Shown in pieces: positions 1 through 7,495 of a DNA stretch of 8,395 nt. Both the position numbers and the translations under genes were made by a program. Each line of letters opens with the position of its first letter. Positions within the stretch are counted from its first letter, which is position 1. Under the pieces are notes generated by a model. It worked only from the letters and a program-made list of their open reading frames with translations. It was not told the origin of the DNA and did no database searches. This stretch comes from Bacteroidota bacterium (GTDB lineage: Bacteria > Bacteroidota > Ignavibacteria > SZUA-365 > JAADGX01), in assembly GCA_027021285.1 (NCBI GenBank), contig JALUUP010000393.1, positions 1-8,395 of the forward strand. Reading direction: 5' to 3'.

Positions 1-18
1 TGCCGGAGAGCAAAGCAC

Positions 19-25
19 GGAGGAA
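19..25 (+). promoter_or_regulatory. Shine-Dalgarno site of the enoyl-CoA hydratase gene
   Basis: GGAGGAA lies six bases before the ATG at 32 and decides that start, because the reading frame stays open to the window edge upstream. No promoter can be seen in the 31 bases available, so the gene may belong to an operon that begins outside the window. Confidence 0.8.
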
Positions 26-31
26 CACGAC

Positions 32-820
32 ATGCCATACCAAGTGATAGCCGTTCGAGATCGCGACAGCATCCGCACCGTCACACTCAACCGGCCGGAA
101 AAGAGGAACGCGATGAACGACGCCCTGGTCCGCGAACTTCACCAGGTGATCCTGGAAACGGAGACCGACGAGGCGGTCCGCTGCGTGGTGCTCACGGGCG
201 ATGGCGCCGCCTTTTGCGCGGGAGCAGACCTCGCGTACCTGCAAAAGATCGCGGCGTACTCTCCACGACAGAACGAAACCGATTCCCGGGCCCTCATGGA
301 AATGCTGTGGGCGTGGACTTCCTGCGCCAAGCCGACCATCGCGCGCGTGAACGGACACGCGATTGCCGGCGGGTGCGGCCTCATGCTCACCTGCGATATT
401 GCCGTGGCGGTTGAGCAGGCGAAGTTTGGATTCACCGAGGTGCGGATTGGATTCGTTCCCGCCATCGTGATGAACCTGCTCCGTCGGCGGGTCGGAACGG
501 GCCGGGCCGCCGAGTTGCTCATGCGCGGGCGCCTCATCGACAGCGCGGAAGCCGCTGCGATCGGGATGATTCATCGCGCCGTCCCCGCCGACGAGCTCGA
601 TTCCGCCGTCGCGGAGATCGCGAGCGATTTCGTGGAACACGCTTCGCCCACGTCGCTGCGGTTGACCAAGCAGCTTCTCATGGAAACGGAGCCGATGTCG
701 CTGCGAGAAGCCATGACCCACTCGGTCCGCTTCAACGCGATCTCCCGCACGACCCCGGATTTCAAACGAGGGGTTCAGGCGTTTCTGGATAAGCGAAAGA
801 TTTCCTGGAAGGAAGATTGA
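32..820 (+). CDS. Enoyl-CoA hydratase/isomerase family protein, LiuC-like (probable methylglutaconyl-CoA hydratase)
   Basis: This 262-residue protein is a full-length crotonase, close to the usual 255-265 residues. Seen: LNRPEKRNAMN at 19-29; the first oxyanion-hole segment AFCAGADL at 60-67; the second, GHAIAGGCGL, at 108-117; and TEVRIGFVPAIV at 135-146. Aligned to rat mitochondrial enoyl-CoA hydratase, the second catalytic glutamate (Glu164) is kept as E136, but the first (Glu144) is replaced by G116. From family knowledge, Gly here together with an EVR(L/I)G..PA segment is typical of bacterial LiuC-type methylglutaconyl-CoA hydratases of leucine catabolism, so that role is inferred. Other short-chain enoyl-CoA substrates remain possible. 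The ATG at 32 is chosen because GGAGGAA lies at 19-25, six bases upstream, and because MPYQVIAVRDRDSIRTVTLN fits the family N-terminus. It is likely cytoplasmic, with no signal peptide. It is the only plus-strand gene and converges with the VWA gene. Family call is certain; substrate is moderate. Confidence 0.93.
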   Translation: MPYQVIAVRDRDSIRTVTLNRPEKRNAMNDALVRELHQVILETETDEAVRCVVLTGDGAAFCAGADLAYLQKIAAYSPRQNETDSRALMEMLWAWTSCAKPTIARVNGHAIAGGCGLMLTCDIAVAVEQAKFGFTEVRIGFVPAIVMNLLRRRVGTGRAAELLMRGRLIDSAEAAAIGMIHRAVPADELDSAVAEIASDFVEHASPTSLRLTKQLLMETEPMSLREAMTHSVRFNAISRTTPDFKRGVQAFLDKRKISWKED

Positions 821-832
821 TCCGCCGAACGG

Positions 833-3007
833 TCAGAGCATGCCGTACTGCTTTCGCAAATACCACTCGATCGCGAAAAGAGCAATGGCGAGCGCGAGGA
901 TGTACATCAGGCTCCAGAGAGGAATATCGGTCGTGTGATCGATGGTGACGGGCTTGAAATCGGGATCGGCAACCAGGTCGGCGGCAAGCTCCCTTACCTC
1001 CGGCGGAGTATAGAATTTCCCCCCGCTGCGGTAGGCGACCTGCTGAAGGAGTGCGGCGTCGGCACGCGTTTCGAGAAATTCGATGTTGACCTCGCCCACG
1101 CTGAACCGCCCCCTGTCCGAACCCAGTTTCTCCCCATTCCGCATCGCCGTCCCATCGTACGTGTAATCACCCTCGGGCAGGGCCTCGATGCGTGTCCGGT
1201 ACTGGCCGCCACGAACCGGTTCGAGGTACACTTCCCTGGCGCCGGCCTTTCCCGTGATCGTCACCCGCACTTCGGCATCGTCCACCGGCTCATAGCTTTC
1301 GTTGTACACCTGCGCTTCAAGCACTACCGGTTCTCCATTATCCGTGATCTCGCGCGCGGGACGTATGCGCACGAACTTTTCATCCTCGCGGGTTGTAAGC
1401 CAACGGACGGCGTTGCCGATCAGCCGGTAGGGAACGAAACCGCTCTTTTCGCCGCCGGCGGTTTCCCATCGCCACATTCCGTACGCGAGAAACGCCAGCA
1501 CCCTGCTCCTGCCCAGCTTCCTGGCCACGAGAAGAGGCTCGTCGAACTCGACGTCGTTGATCTTCATCGTACCCAGCACCTCGGAACCGATGCGGGCGGT
1601 GAAGGAAGATTGTGTGCGAAACAACGGCGGTAATAACGGCCAGACATTCCGGGCTATGCCGGAGGACGTCACCGGGTGGAGAAACGCCTTTTGCGTGGGC
1701 TGGAAGAACACTTCCGTCTCGTCGGTCCGGGCAGACTGCACATCGACGGGAAACACGGAGCCAAGCATGCGCACGAGCCGTCCGGGATCGGTTTTGCGTT
1801 GCAGGACGACCAGCACCGGTTTCATGCGCCGCACCGCGTAATCGGTAATCAGGGATTCCATCCGCTCCCCGCCCCGCCCGAAGGGAAATCCGACCAGCAC
1901 GAGGCAGTCGGTTTCCTTCAACGCATCAGCGCCGGGTTGGGGATCGTACCAGGATTGGGCGTTCTTTTGGATGAACGAGGTGAGCTGGATGTTCCTGTCC
2001 CGCAACAAGACCCTTCTGAAAAGGGCCACGTCGGGCGAGGGAGCCGCCGCCACGAGCGCCACGCGCATCCTGGTTTTCTTGATTTTCACCATGACCGACC
2101 GCGAGTTATTTCGCTTCGTCAGCTCGCCGGGCAGGGGCGCGACGCTGGCCGTCAGCCGTTGCATGCCCTCGGCGGAAGGACGATACGTGAACGCCACATC
2201 GACATCTCCTCCTTGCGAACCAAGCTGCACGTTGCGCGTTTCCAGGAGCTTCGCTCCCTCGCGCAGGCTTACCGCCAGCTCGGTATCGGAATAGCCCGCG
2301 GAATGAACGGTGACTTCGACCGGGACTTCACTGTCCAGGTACGCGATCTCGTTGGTCGCCACTTCGCGGATCACCACGTCTTTTTTCTCCACCGTGTCGC
2401 CGATCACGACCGTGTACACGGGCACGCCCGCCCGTTCCGCGAAGCCCACGGGGTTTTTTCCCGTCGTAAACACGCCGTCGGAAAACAGTACGACGGCTCG
2501 CACGTTCTTGCCCTCGAACTCCGGCGCCGCCCGGCTCAGTGCGGAGGTGATGTCGGTTTCGCTGCCGTCAAAGGTCAGGGAATCCGGCGCGTATCCATCC
2601 AGCACATGAAGGCTGGAGCTGAACCTCCCGTACGACACCGCCGCTCCGGGTTCCAGTTTCGCAAGAGCGGCCTCCGCCACGGCATCCCGCAGTATCGCGC
2701 TTCGCTTTCCCGCCGCGTCCTCGATGGTCATGCTGCGGCTGTTGTCGAGCAAAACCAGCACGCGCGGAGGAAGGGTCTCGGTAGTGGTGAGATTCAGGAT
2801 CGGTTCAAAAAGAACGAACACGAGCAGGGAAAGAGCCAGGGCGCGAAGGGACGTCAAGAGAATCCTGCGCCCACGCGAAATTTCCGGCACGGTGCGCCTG
2901 TAGCTCCAGATGGAAAACAGCGTCACCACCAGGACCAGCGCCAGCACAACCAGGACGCTGTCGGAAAAAGAGAGCGCGTACGAACTGAAGGCCGGGAGAA
3001 AATTCAT
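833..3007 (-). CDS. Membrane-anchored VWA-domain protein with a class I glutamine amidotransferase-like middle region
   Basis: This 724-residue inner-membrane protein has two N-terminal transmembrane helices (about 17-35 and 50-70). A von Willebrand factor A domain runs from about 82 to 205 with an intact MIDAS metal site: D88-x-S90-x-S92, T151 and D177 in LFSDGV. A beta-rich stretch (about 215-310) follows. Next comes an alpha/beta region (about 314-420) resembling the amidotransferase-like fold that often follows VWA in this family; I see no clear catalytic triad there. A further beta domain (about 545-640) and a C-terminal helix (about 698-716) end the protein with a short basic tail. This layout matches large 'VWA domain-containing / glutamine amidotransferase' proteins common in Bacteroidota and Planctomycetota operons with MoxR ATPases. 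The VWA domain probably binds protein partners in the periplasm. The start lies 4 bp after the subtilase stop with no good Shine-Dalgarno, so translation is probably coupled. The exact function is unknown. Confidence 0.88.
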   Translation of the reverse strand: MNFLPAFSSYALSFSDSVLVVLALVLVVTLFSIWSYRRTVPEISRGRRILLTSLRALALSLLVFVLFEPILNLTTTETLPPRVLVLLDNSRSMTIEDAAGKRSAILRDAVAEAALAKLEPGAAVSYGRFSSSLHVLDGYAPDSLTFDGSETDITSALSRAAPEFEGKNVRAVVLFSDGVFTTGKNPVGFAERAGVPVYTVVIGDTVEKKDVVIREVATNEIAYLDSEVPVEVTVHSAGYSDTELAVSLREGAKLLETRNVQLGSQGGDVDVAFTYRPSAEGMQRLTASVAPLPGELTKRNNSRSVMVKIKKTRMRVALVAAAPSPDVALFRRVLLRDRNIQLTSFIQKNAQSWYDPQPGADALKETDCLVLVGFPFGRGGERMESLITDYAVRRMKPVLVVLQRKTDPGRLVRMLGSVFPVDVQSARTDETEVFFQPTQKAFLHPVTSSGIARNVWPLLPPLFRTQSSFTARIGSEVLGTMKINDVEFDEPLLVARKLGRSRVLAFLAYGMWRWETAGGEKSGFVPYRLIGNAVRWLTTREDEKFVRIRPAREITDNGEPVVLEAQVYNESYEPVDDAEVRVTITGKAGAREVYLEPVRGGQYRTRIEALPEGDYTYDGTAMRNGEKLGSDRGRFSVGEVNIEFLETRADAALLQQVAYRSGGKFYTPPEVRELAADLVADPDFKPVTIDHTTDIPLWSLMYILALAIALFAIEWYLRKQYGML

Positions 3008-3011
3008 GGGG

Positions 3012-5075
3012 CTACTTGAGGAAAACCATGCGACGGGTGATCACGGTTGCGCCCGCCGTGAGACGGTAGATATAGACACCGGACGAGAGACGAGAGGCAT
3101 CCGCGGAAAAAGGAACCACGTACCGGCCCTGGGGACGGATCTCGTTCACCAGCCGGGCCACGTGACGGCCGAGCAGGTCGTACACGTCGAGTGCGACGCG
3201 GCTCGTTCCCGGCAGCGCGAATTCGATCATCGTGGTCTGGACGCCCACCGCCGACCTGGGGCCGAAGGGGTTCGGGTAGTTCTGTTCGAGGACGAACGCG
3301 CGCGGATAGAAGTTCTCGACCCCCGTGATCCGGGCGTCGCCATACTCGAATTCAAAGTACTCGCCGGGGGCGCCATAGGGCGAGGTGCGGGTTTCCTTCG
3401 TATCCCGCGCCTCGATGTAGTACCGGATTTTCGTTCCTTTCCTGAAAACCGGGACGCGCGCCAGGTAGAGGCCCGACCCGCTGCCTTCATTTGCCGATTG
3501 CATCATGCGCATTTCCATGCCGGTGAACGCGCCGCGTTCGGCGCCGTACCACAACGCAACCGAACCGGGTTTGACGGGATTCCGGGACACGACCCAGGCC
3601 GCCACGTAGTTAGCGGTTCCGTCCCAGATCACCCTGGGATGCGTGCTTATGACCATGCCATGATACAGCACCGCTTCCCAGGCATCAACGATGCCCCACC
3701 CCATCTTGTTGTCCGGACTATCCGCCTGGCTCGCCGTTTCGCGCAGGGCGTCGCGCACCTGGAGCACCGACAACTCCGGCCGGGCGGAGCGCACCAGCGC
3801 AGCCACACCCGCTGTCAGCGGGGTTGACAACGACGTGCCGTTCGCACGGGTGTAGGACGCCGTGTCCGAACGGGTCGCGCAAAAGACTCCAACCCCCGGA
3901 GCGCTGACGTCGGGCTTGATGCGGTTGTCGTTCGTGGGACCGTTGGAACTGAACCCCGCGACGCGGCCCTGCATCGTGACCGCACCCACCGAGATAATGC
4001 TGTCGGCATCGGCGGGGGCGATGATAGTGCCGGGGCGGTTTCCCTCGTTTCCCATGGCGTTCACGACTACCACCCCCAACCGGGCGGCGCGGGCGGCGGC
4101 GCGCGTGGTCACCGCGGTCTTCCCATCATAATCGCCGTTTTCGTAACTGTACCCCGAGCCGTCGTCGAAGGTGCTGTACGCGAGCGAACTCGACACGACC
4201 CCGGCCCCGCTTCGCTCCAGCCACTCGATCCCTTCCGCCCAGTAATCTTCCTCGATGGGGGTCTCCGAGCCGTTGACCTCCGTTTTTGCCAGGTAGAATT
4301 CCGCTTCGTAAGCGGGCCCGATCAACTTGCCTTCCTTGAATCCCGCCAGCGTGGAAAACGTGATGGTTCCGTGCGAATCCTGCCCCGGCGGATCGACACC
4401 GGGTTCATTTTCCGTCAGCGAATCCCGGTTGATGAAATCATACTCGGCGACGACCTTGCGCTGCCTGAGCGCCTCGTGAACGCGCCAGCGGTACCCGTTG
4501 TCGAGCATGCCCACAACGGCGCCGGTCCCGTCGATCCATATCTCGTGCACCTTTGGAACATTGATGAGCTCCAGCTGGGGCGCAGAGGAGCCGTAATCGA
4601 GGCTCCATTCCTGTGCCTTGAACAAGGGATCCCCCGCCAGGCCGCTTTCGTCGGGTTCCGGCTCGCGCCGGATGAACCGGACGACGGGCCTGATGGAAGT
4701 CACGAACGGCAACCGGGAAACGCGTCCTGCCAGCGACCCGGTCAGCCGCGCGGAAACAGCGTTGATCCAGCGCGACTCCGCCGCGATACGAATCCCCATC
4801 TCCTCCAGCCTCTGCCGGTACGGCCGGTACACGGGAAGGTCTTCGAACGTGACGATGGGAGCGCCCGCGCGCAAACGGCGGCGCTGCGCCCGCCCGGATA
4901 TTCCCGCCCGTTCCGCCATCGCGGGCGTCGCGACAAGGGGCGTCCGAACATCGGGTCCCTTGTCGCGGAAGAAAATCCAGTATTTCCCGCTCTGAACACC
5001 GCTCTCCTGCGACCGAAGGCCGCCGGGCGCCAGGAACACGGCGAGAACAACCAGTATCCGCAGACATCCTTTCAT
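3012..5075 (-). CDS. Secreted S8 family subtilisin-like serine protease with T9SS type A sorting domain
   Basis: This 687-residue protein starts with a Sec signal peptide (basic MKGCLR, hydrophobic 7-19, cleavage near residue 22). Residues about 30-135 look like an inhibitory propeptide, including a WINAVS...LPFVTSIRPV segment typical of FCB subtilases. The peptidase S8 domain spans about 150-470 with a complete triad: D192 (in GMLDNGY), H235 (in DSHGT) and S415 (in NGTSLSTP). The oxyanion asparagine is N343 in AMGNEG. The Asp motif is DNG rather than the common D-[S/T]-G, but every catalytic residue is present. A beta-sandwich region (about 475-580) leads to NYPNPF at 599-604 and a C-terminal sorting domain (about 615-687) ending GVYIYRL...RRMVFLK. 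By family knowledge such a domain directs export across the outer membrane by the type IX system, often with removal of the tail and surface attachment. The start is supported by GGAGGAA at 5083-5089. It lies 28 bp after moxR. Natural substrate unknown. Confidence 0.95.
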   Translation of the reverse strand: MKGCLRILVVLAVFLAPGGLRSQESGVQSGKYWIFFRDKGPDVRTPLVATPAMAERAGISGRAQRRRLRAGAPIVTFEDLPVYRPYRQRLEEMGIRIAAESRWINAVSARLTGSLAGRVSRLPFVTSIRPVVRFIRREPEPDESGLAGDPLFKAQEWSLDYGSSAPQLELINVPKVHEIWIDGTGAVVGMLDNGYRWRVHEALRQRKVVAEYDFINRDSLTENEPGVDPPGQDSHGTITFSTLAGFKEGKLIGPAYEAEFYLAKTEVNGSETPIEEDYWAEGIEWLERSGAGVVSSSLAYSTFDDGSGYSYENGDYDGKTAVTTRAAARAARLGVVVVNAMGNEGNRPGTIIAPADADSIISVGAVTMQGRVAGFSSNGPTNDNRIKPDVSAPGVGVFCATRSDTASYTRANGTSLSTPLTAGVAALVRSARPELSVLQVRDALRETASQADSPDNKMGWGIVDAWEAVLYHGMVISTHPRVIWDGTANYVAAWVVSRNPVKPGSVALWYGAERGAFTGMEMRMMQSANEGSGSGLYLARVPVFRKGTKIRYYIEARDTKETRTSPYGAPGEYFEFEYGDARITGVENFYPRAFVLEQNYPNPFGPRSAVGVQTTMIEFALPGTSRVALDVYDLLGRHVARLVNEIRPQGRYVVPFSADASRLSSGVYIYRLTAGATVITRRMVFLK

Positions 5076-5082
5076 GAGTTAT

Positions 5083-5089
5083 TCCTCCC
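5083..5089 (-). promoter_or_regulatory. Shine-Dalgarno site of the subtilase gene
   Basis: On the minus strand the 28-base gap between moxR and the subtilase contains GGAGGAA, ending seven bases before the ATG at 5075-5073. This fixes the start directly ahead of the signal peptide. No promoter-like pair is visible in the gap, so transcription probably reads through from moxR. Confidence 0.8.
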
Positions 5090-5103
5090 CAGAATACAAG
5101 ACT

Positions 5104-6099
5104 CTATTCCTCCAGCAGGCGATTAATAATATCCAGGCTCGACACTCCTTCGGCCTCGGCGTTGAAATTCGTCACCAGGCGGTGGCGGAGAACCGGCGTT
5201 GCCACGGCCCTGACGTCTTCGATTTCCGGCGTCGGGCGCCCGTCGAGCACCGCCCGGGTCTTGGCGCCGAGAATCAGGTATTGCGACGCCCGCGGACCCG
5301 CGCCCCAGCTTATCCAATCCTTGATGAACGACGGGGACTCCGGCCGCGTGGGACGCGTGCGGGACACGAGATTCACGGCGAATTGCACCACGTTGTCCGC
5401 AACGGGCACCCGGCGCACCAGCTCCTGGATGCGGATGATCTGCGCCGCGCTGATGACCTTTTTCAGGTCGGCCTCGTATTCGCTGGTCGTGCTTTTCACG
5501 ATCGTGACCTCCTCGTCGAGGGAAGGGTAATCCAGCCACAGGTTGAGCATGAACCGATCGAGCTGTGCTTCCGGAAGCGGGTACGTTCCCTCCTGTTCGA
5601 TGGGATTCTGCGTGGCCAGAACGAAAAACGGAGGATCGAGATCATAGGTCTGGCCCGCTGCCGTGACCCGGTGCTCCTGCATGGATTCCAGCAGCGCCGC
5701 CTGGGTTTTCGGAGGCGTCCGGTTGATTTCGTCGGCCAGGACGATATTGGCAAAAACCGGCCCGCGGATAAACTTGAACGACTTGCGCCCGGCGCTGACG
5801 TCTTCCTCGATGATTTCCGTACCGGTAATGTCACTGGGCATGAGGTCCGGCGTAAACTGGATGCGCTGGAACTTCAGATCCAGTATCTCCGCGAGGGTGC
5901 GGATGATGAGCGTTTTCGCCAGGCCGGGAACGCCGACCAGGAGGCAATGCCCGTTGGAGAACAACGCGATGAGCATCTGCTCGATGATGTCGGTTTGCCC
6001 GATGATGACCTTGCCGATCTCGTCGGTGATTTTCCGGTGCGCCTCGCGCATGAACGCAACGGCGTCGATGTCGTTCTGGGGGATCTGGGTGTCTAACAT
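5104..6099 (-). CDS. MoxR family AAA+ ATPase
   Basis: This 331-residue protein has the usual MoxR length. Seen: the pre-Walker region VIIGQTDIIEQMLIALFSNGH (31-51); Walker A GVPGLAKT (56-63); the family segment RIQFTPDLMPSDITGTEI (79-96); Walker B IVLADEIN (119-126, with D123 and E124); the family signature TPPKTQAALLESMQE (128-142); sensor 1 ATQNP (162-166); an arginine-finger candidate R182 in LPEAQLDRF; and sensor 2 GAGPRASQ (266-273, R270). By family knowledge MoxR ATPases are cytoplasmic chaperones that use ATP to assemble or activate partner complexes, normally with VWA proteins. The VWA protein at 833-3007 is the obvious candidate partner. The DUF58 gene that usually follows moxR is missing; the subtilase gene is there instead. 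The gene starts 37 bp after the M16 stop. Its ribosome site is weak (AGG at 6106-6108), so coupling to the upstream gene is possible. ATPase call is certain; client is unknown. Confidence 0.96.
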   Translation of the reverse strand: MLDTQIPQNDIDAVAFMREAHRKITDEIGKVIIGQTDIIEQMLIALFSNGHCLLVGVPGLAKTLIIRTLAEILDLKFQRIQFTPDLMPSDITGTEIIEEDVSAGRKSFKFIRGPVFANIVLADEINRTPPKTQAALLESMQEHRVTAAGQTYDLDPPFFVLATQNPIEQEGTYPLPEAQLDRFMLNLWLDYPSLDEEVTIVKSTTSEYEADLKKVISAAQIIRIQELVRRVPVADNVVQFAVNLVSRTRPTRPESPSFIKDWISWGAGPRASQYLILGAKTRAVLDGRPTPEIEDVRAVATPVLRHRLVTNFNAEAEGVSSLDIINRLLEE

Positions 6100-6136
6100 A
6101 GAGGACCTGGTGGATGATTGATCGTGTGCAATATGG

Positions 6137-7495
6137 TTATTCGTTGAATTCCCTGACCGTGACGGTACCGAAAGAGGCCAGCTCTTTCTGCAGGTAGTCC
6201 GCGTCGCCCGACACGGCGATCACGGCGCGGTCGGGATGAAGGAAACGCCGCGCGGACTGCAAGACATCCTCGGCGCTCACGGCGAACAAGTTCTTGATGT
6301 AGTTCCGGTAATAGTCGAGATCAAACCCGTACAGTTCGCGGTGGATGATGCTGGCCGCCACCTGGGCCGGGGTTTCCAGCTGCAAGGGAAACATTCCGGC
6401 CAGGTAATGCTTCACCCCTTCCAGTTCGTCGCCGGGAACCGGTTCTTCCCTCATCCCGCGCATCTCGACCAGGATTTGTTCCACCGCGTCCCGCGTAACC
6501 TCGTTCCGAACCTCGGCGCCGACGAAAAACAACCCGGGCAACCGCCGCACGTCGAACTGGGAGTTGACCCCGTAAGTGTATCCCCGTTCCTCGCGAAGAT
6601 TCAGGTTCAAGCGGGAGCCGAAGTAGCCGCCGAGCACCGTGTTCATAACCATGGCGGGGAGGAAATCCGGGTCGGAGCGGGCGATGCCGCGATGACCGAC
6701 GGCGATGGCCGATTGAACGGCATCCTGCTTCGGCGCGATAATAACACGGGTGCTTTCCGGCGGAAGCGGAAGCTCCGGGACCGCCGACACGCGACTCTCT
6801 CTGCTCCAGTCGCCGAAAAACTCTTCGCCCAATTCCTGGAACGCCGAACGGGAAACGTCCCCGCCCGCCACCAGGAACACGTTGCCGGGAGCGATGTGCC
6901 GGGAAGCAAACTCTTCGAGATCGTCACGACTCATACGCTCGACGGATTCGAGCACGCCGTCCTGCGCGTATCCGAACGGGTGATCGCCGAAAACGCCCCG
7001 TGCCAGCGCCATCATGGAAAGAGCCCCCGGACTGGCGTTGCGCTGCATGATACCGGCCAGTCGCTGACGGCGCAGGATCTCCAGCTCGGGCGCGGGGAAC
7101 GTCGCGTTGCACACAACGTCCGAAAGAACCTCCATGGCGGTACGCAATTCGCGGGAGAGGACGGAGCATCGCACCGTAAGCGCGTCCCAGTTCGAGCCGG
7201 TAACGATCGAGGCTCCGGCGAACTCCATCTGGAAAGCAATGGCTTCCGCCGTCCTGGTGGGTGTTCCCTTGGGAAGCATCTCCGAGGTCATGCTTGCAAG
7301 GCCGGGAATCCCGTCGTTGCAACCGGAACCGCTGCGAATCACCGCCGTCACGGAGACCAGTGGAAACGCGTGGTTTCCGTACACAAACGCCTGAACGCCG
7401 TTGCCAAGAACAAACGCGTCATAATGCGGGAAGGCGAGCTCCCTGGGAGGAGCCGGAGGAGGCGGAGCGGTGATATCGACAGCGAACTTGTTCAT
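6137..7495 (-). CDS. M16 family peptidase-like protein lacking the zinc site (probable non-catalytic subunit of a heterodimer)
   Basis: This 452-residue protein has the two-lobed M16 core length (about 420-450). The N-lobe is recognised by LGNGVQAFVYGNHAFPLVSV (30-49) and GIPGLASMTSEMLPKGT (62-78). In active M16 enzymes the second segment reads GLAHFLEHMLFKGT. Here the HxxEH residues are S68, S71 and E72, so both histidines and the catalytic glutamate are gone. The third zinc-ligand region (near 138-148, EILRRQRLAGI) also lacks the expected acidic pair. The C-lobe is well kept: GYFGSRLNLNLREERGYTYGV at 290-310 holds the Arg/Tyr substrate pair R301 and Y308, seven residues apart. This is the pattern of the regulatory or substrate-binding partner in heterodimeric M16 peptidases. 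The N-terminus has a proline-rich run (APPPPAPPR) and no signal peptide, suggesting a cytoplasmic location. The ATG overlaps the stop of the preceding M16 gene (ATGA), with GGGAG at 7504-7508. It is almost certainly not a peptidase alone. Confidence 0.93.
   Translation of the reverse strand: MNKFAVDITAPPPPAPPRELAFPHYDAFVLGNGVQAFVYGNHAFPLVSVTAVIRSGSGCNDGIPGLASMTSEMLPKGTPTRTAEAIAFQMEFAGASIVTGSNWDALTVRCSVLSRELRTAMEVLSDVVCNATFPAPELEILRRQRLAGIMQRNASPGALSMMALARGVFGDHPFGYAQDGVLESVERMSRDDLEEFASRHIAPGNVFLVAGGDVSRSAFQELGEEFFGDWSRESRVSAVPELPLPPESTRVIIAPKQDAVQSAIAVGHRGIARSDPDFLPAMVMNTVLGGYFGSRLNLNLREERGYTYGVNSQFDVRRLPGLFFVGAEVRNEVTRDAVEQILVEMRGMREEPVPGDELEGVKHYLAGMFPLQLETPAQVAASIIHRELYGFDLDYYRNYIKNLFAVSAEDVLQSARRFLHPDRAVIAVSGDADYLQKELASFGTVTVREFNE
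7492..7495 (-). other. ATGA stop/start overlap coupling the two M16 genes
   Basis: The start codon of the second M16 gene (7495-7493) shares bases with the TGA stop of the first (7494-7492). Such overlaps usually give translational coupling and near-equal amounts of the two proteins, fitting two subunits of one complex. Confidence 0.9.

Noticed and set aside
1..47. Possible end of an upstream plus-strand gene, frame open from base 3 to a TGA at 45-47
   Set aside because: Only 14 codons are visible, with no recognisable C-terminus, so it cannot be told from a chance open frame.
818..835. Small imperfect inverted repeat (TGA-T-CCG, five-base loop, CGG-TCA) spanning both stop codons in the 12-bp convergent gap, considered as a shared terminator
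   Set aside because: The stem is only 6 bp with a bulge and neither strand has a T-run after it. Part of the symmetry comes simply from two facing TGA stops.
1676..3019. Long plus-strand open frame of 447 codons opposite the VWA gene
   Set aside because: Its translation is rich in His, Arg, Gly and Pro with no recognisable motif. The opposite strand encodes a clear VWA protein, so this is an antisense shadow in GC-rich DNA.
5074..6096. Long plus-strand open frame of 340 codons opposite moxR
   Set aside because: It mirrors the MoxR gene almost end to end and its translation has no family features, only charged, His/Arg-rich sequence.
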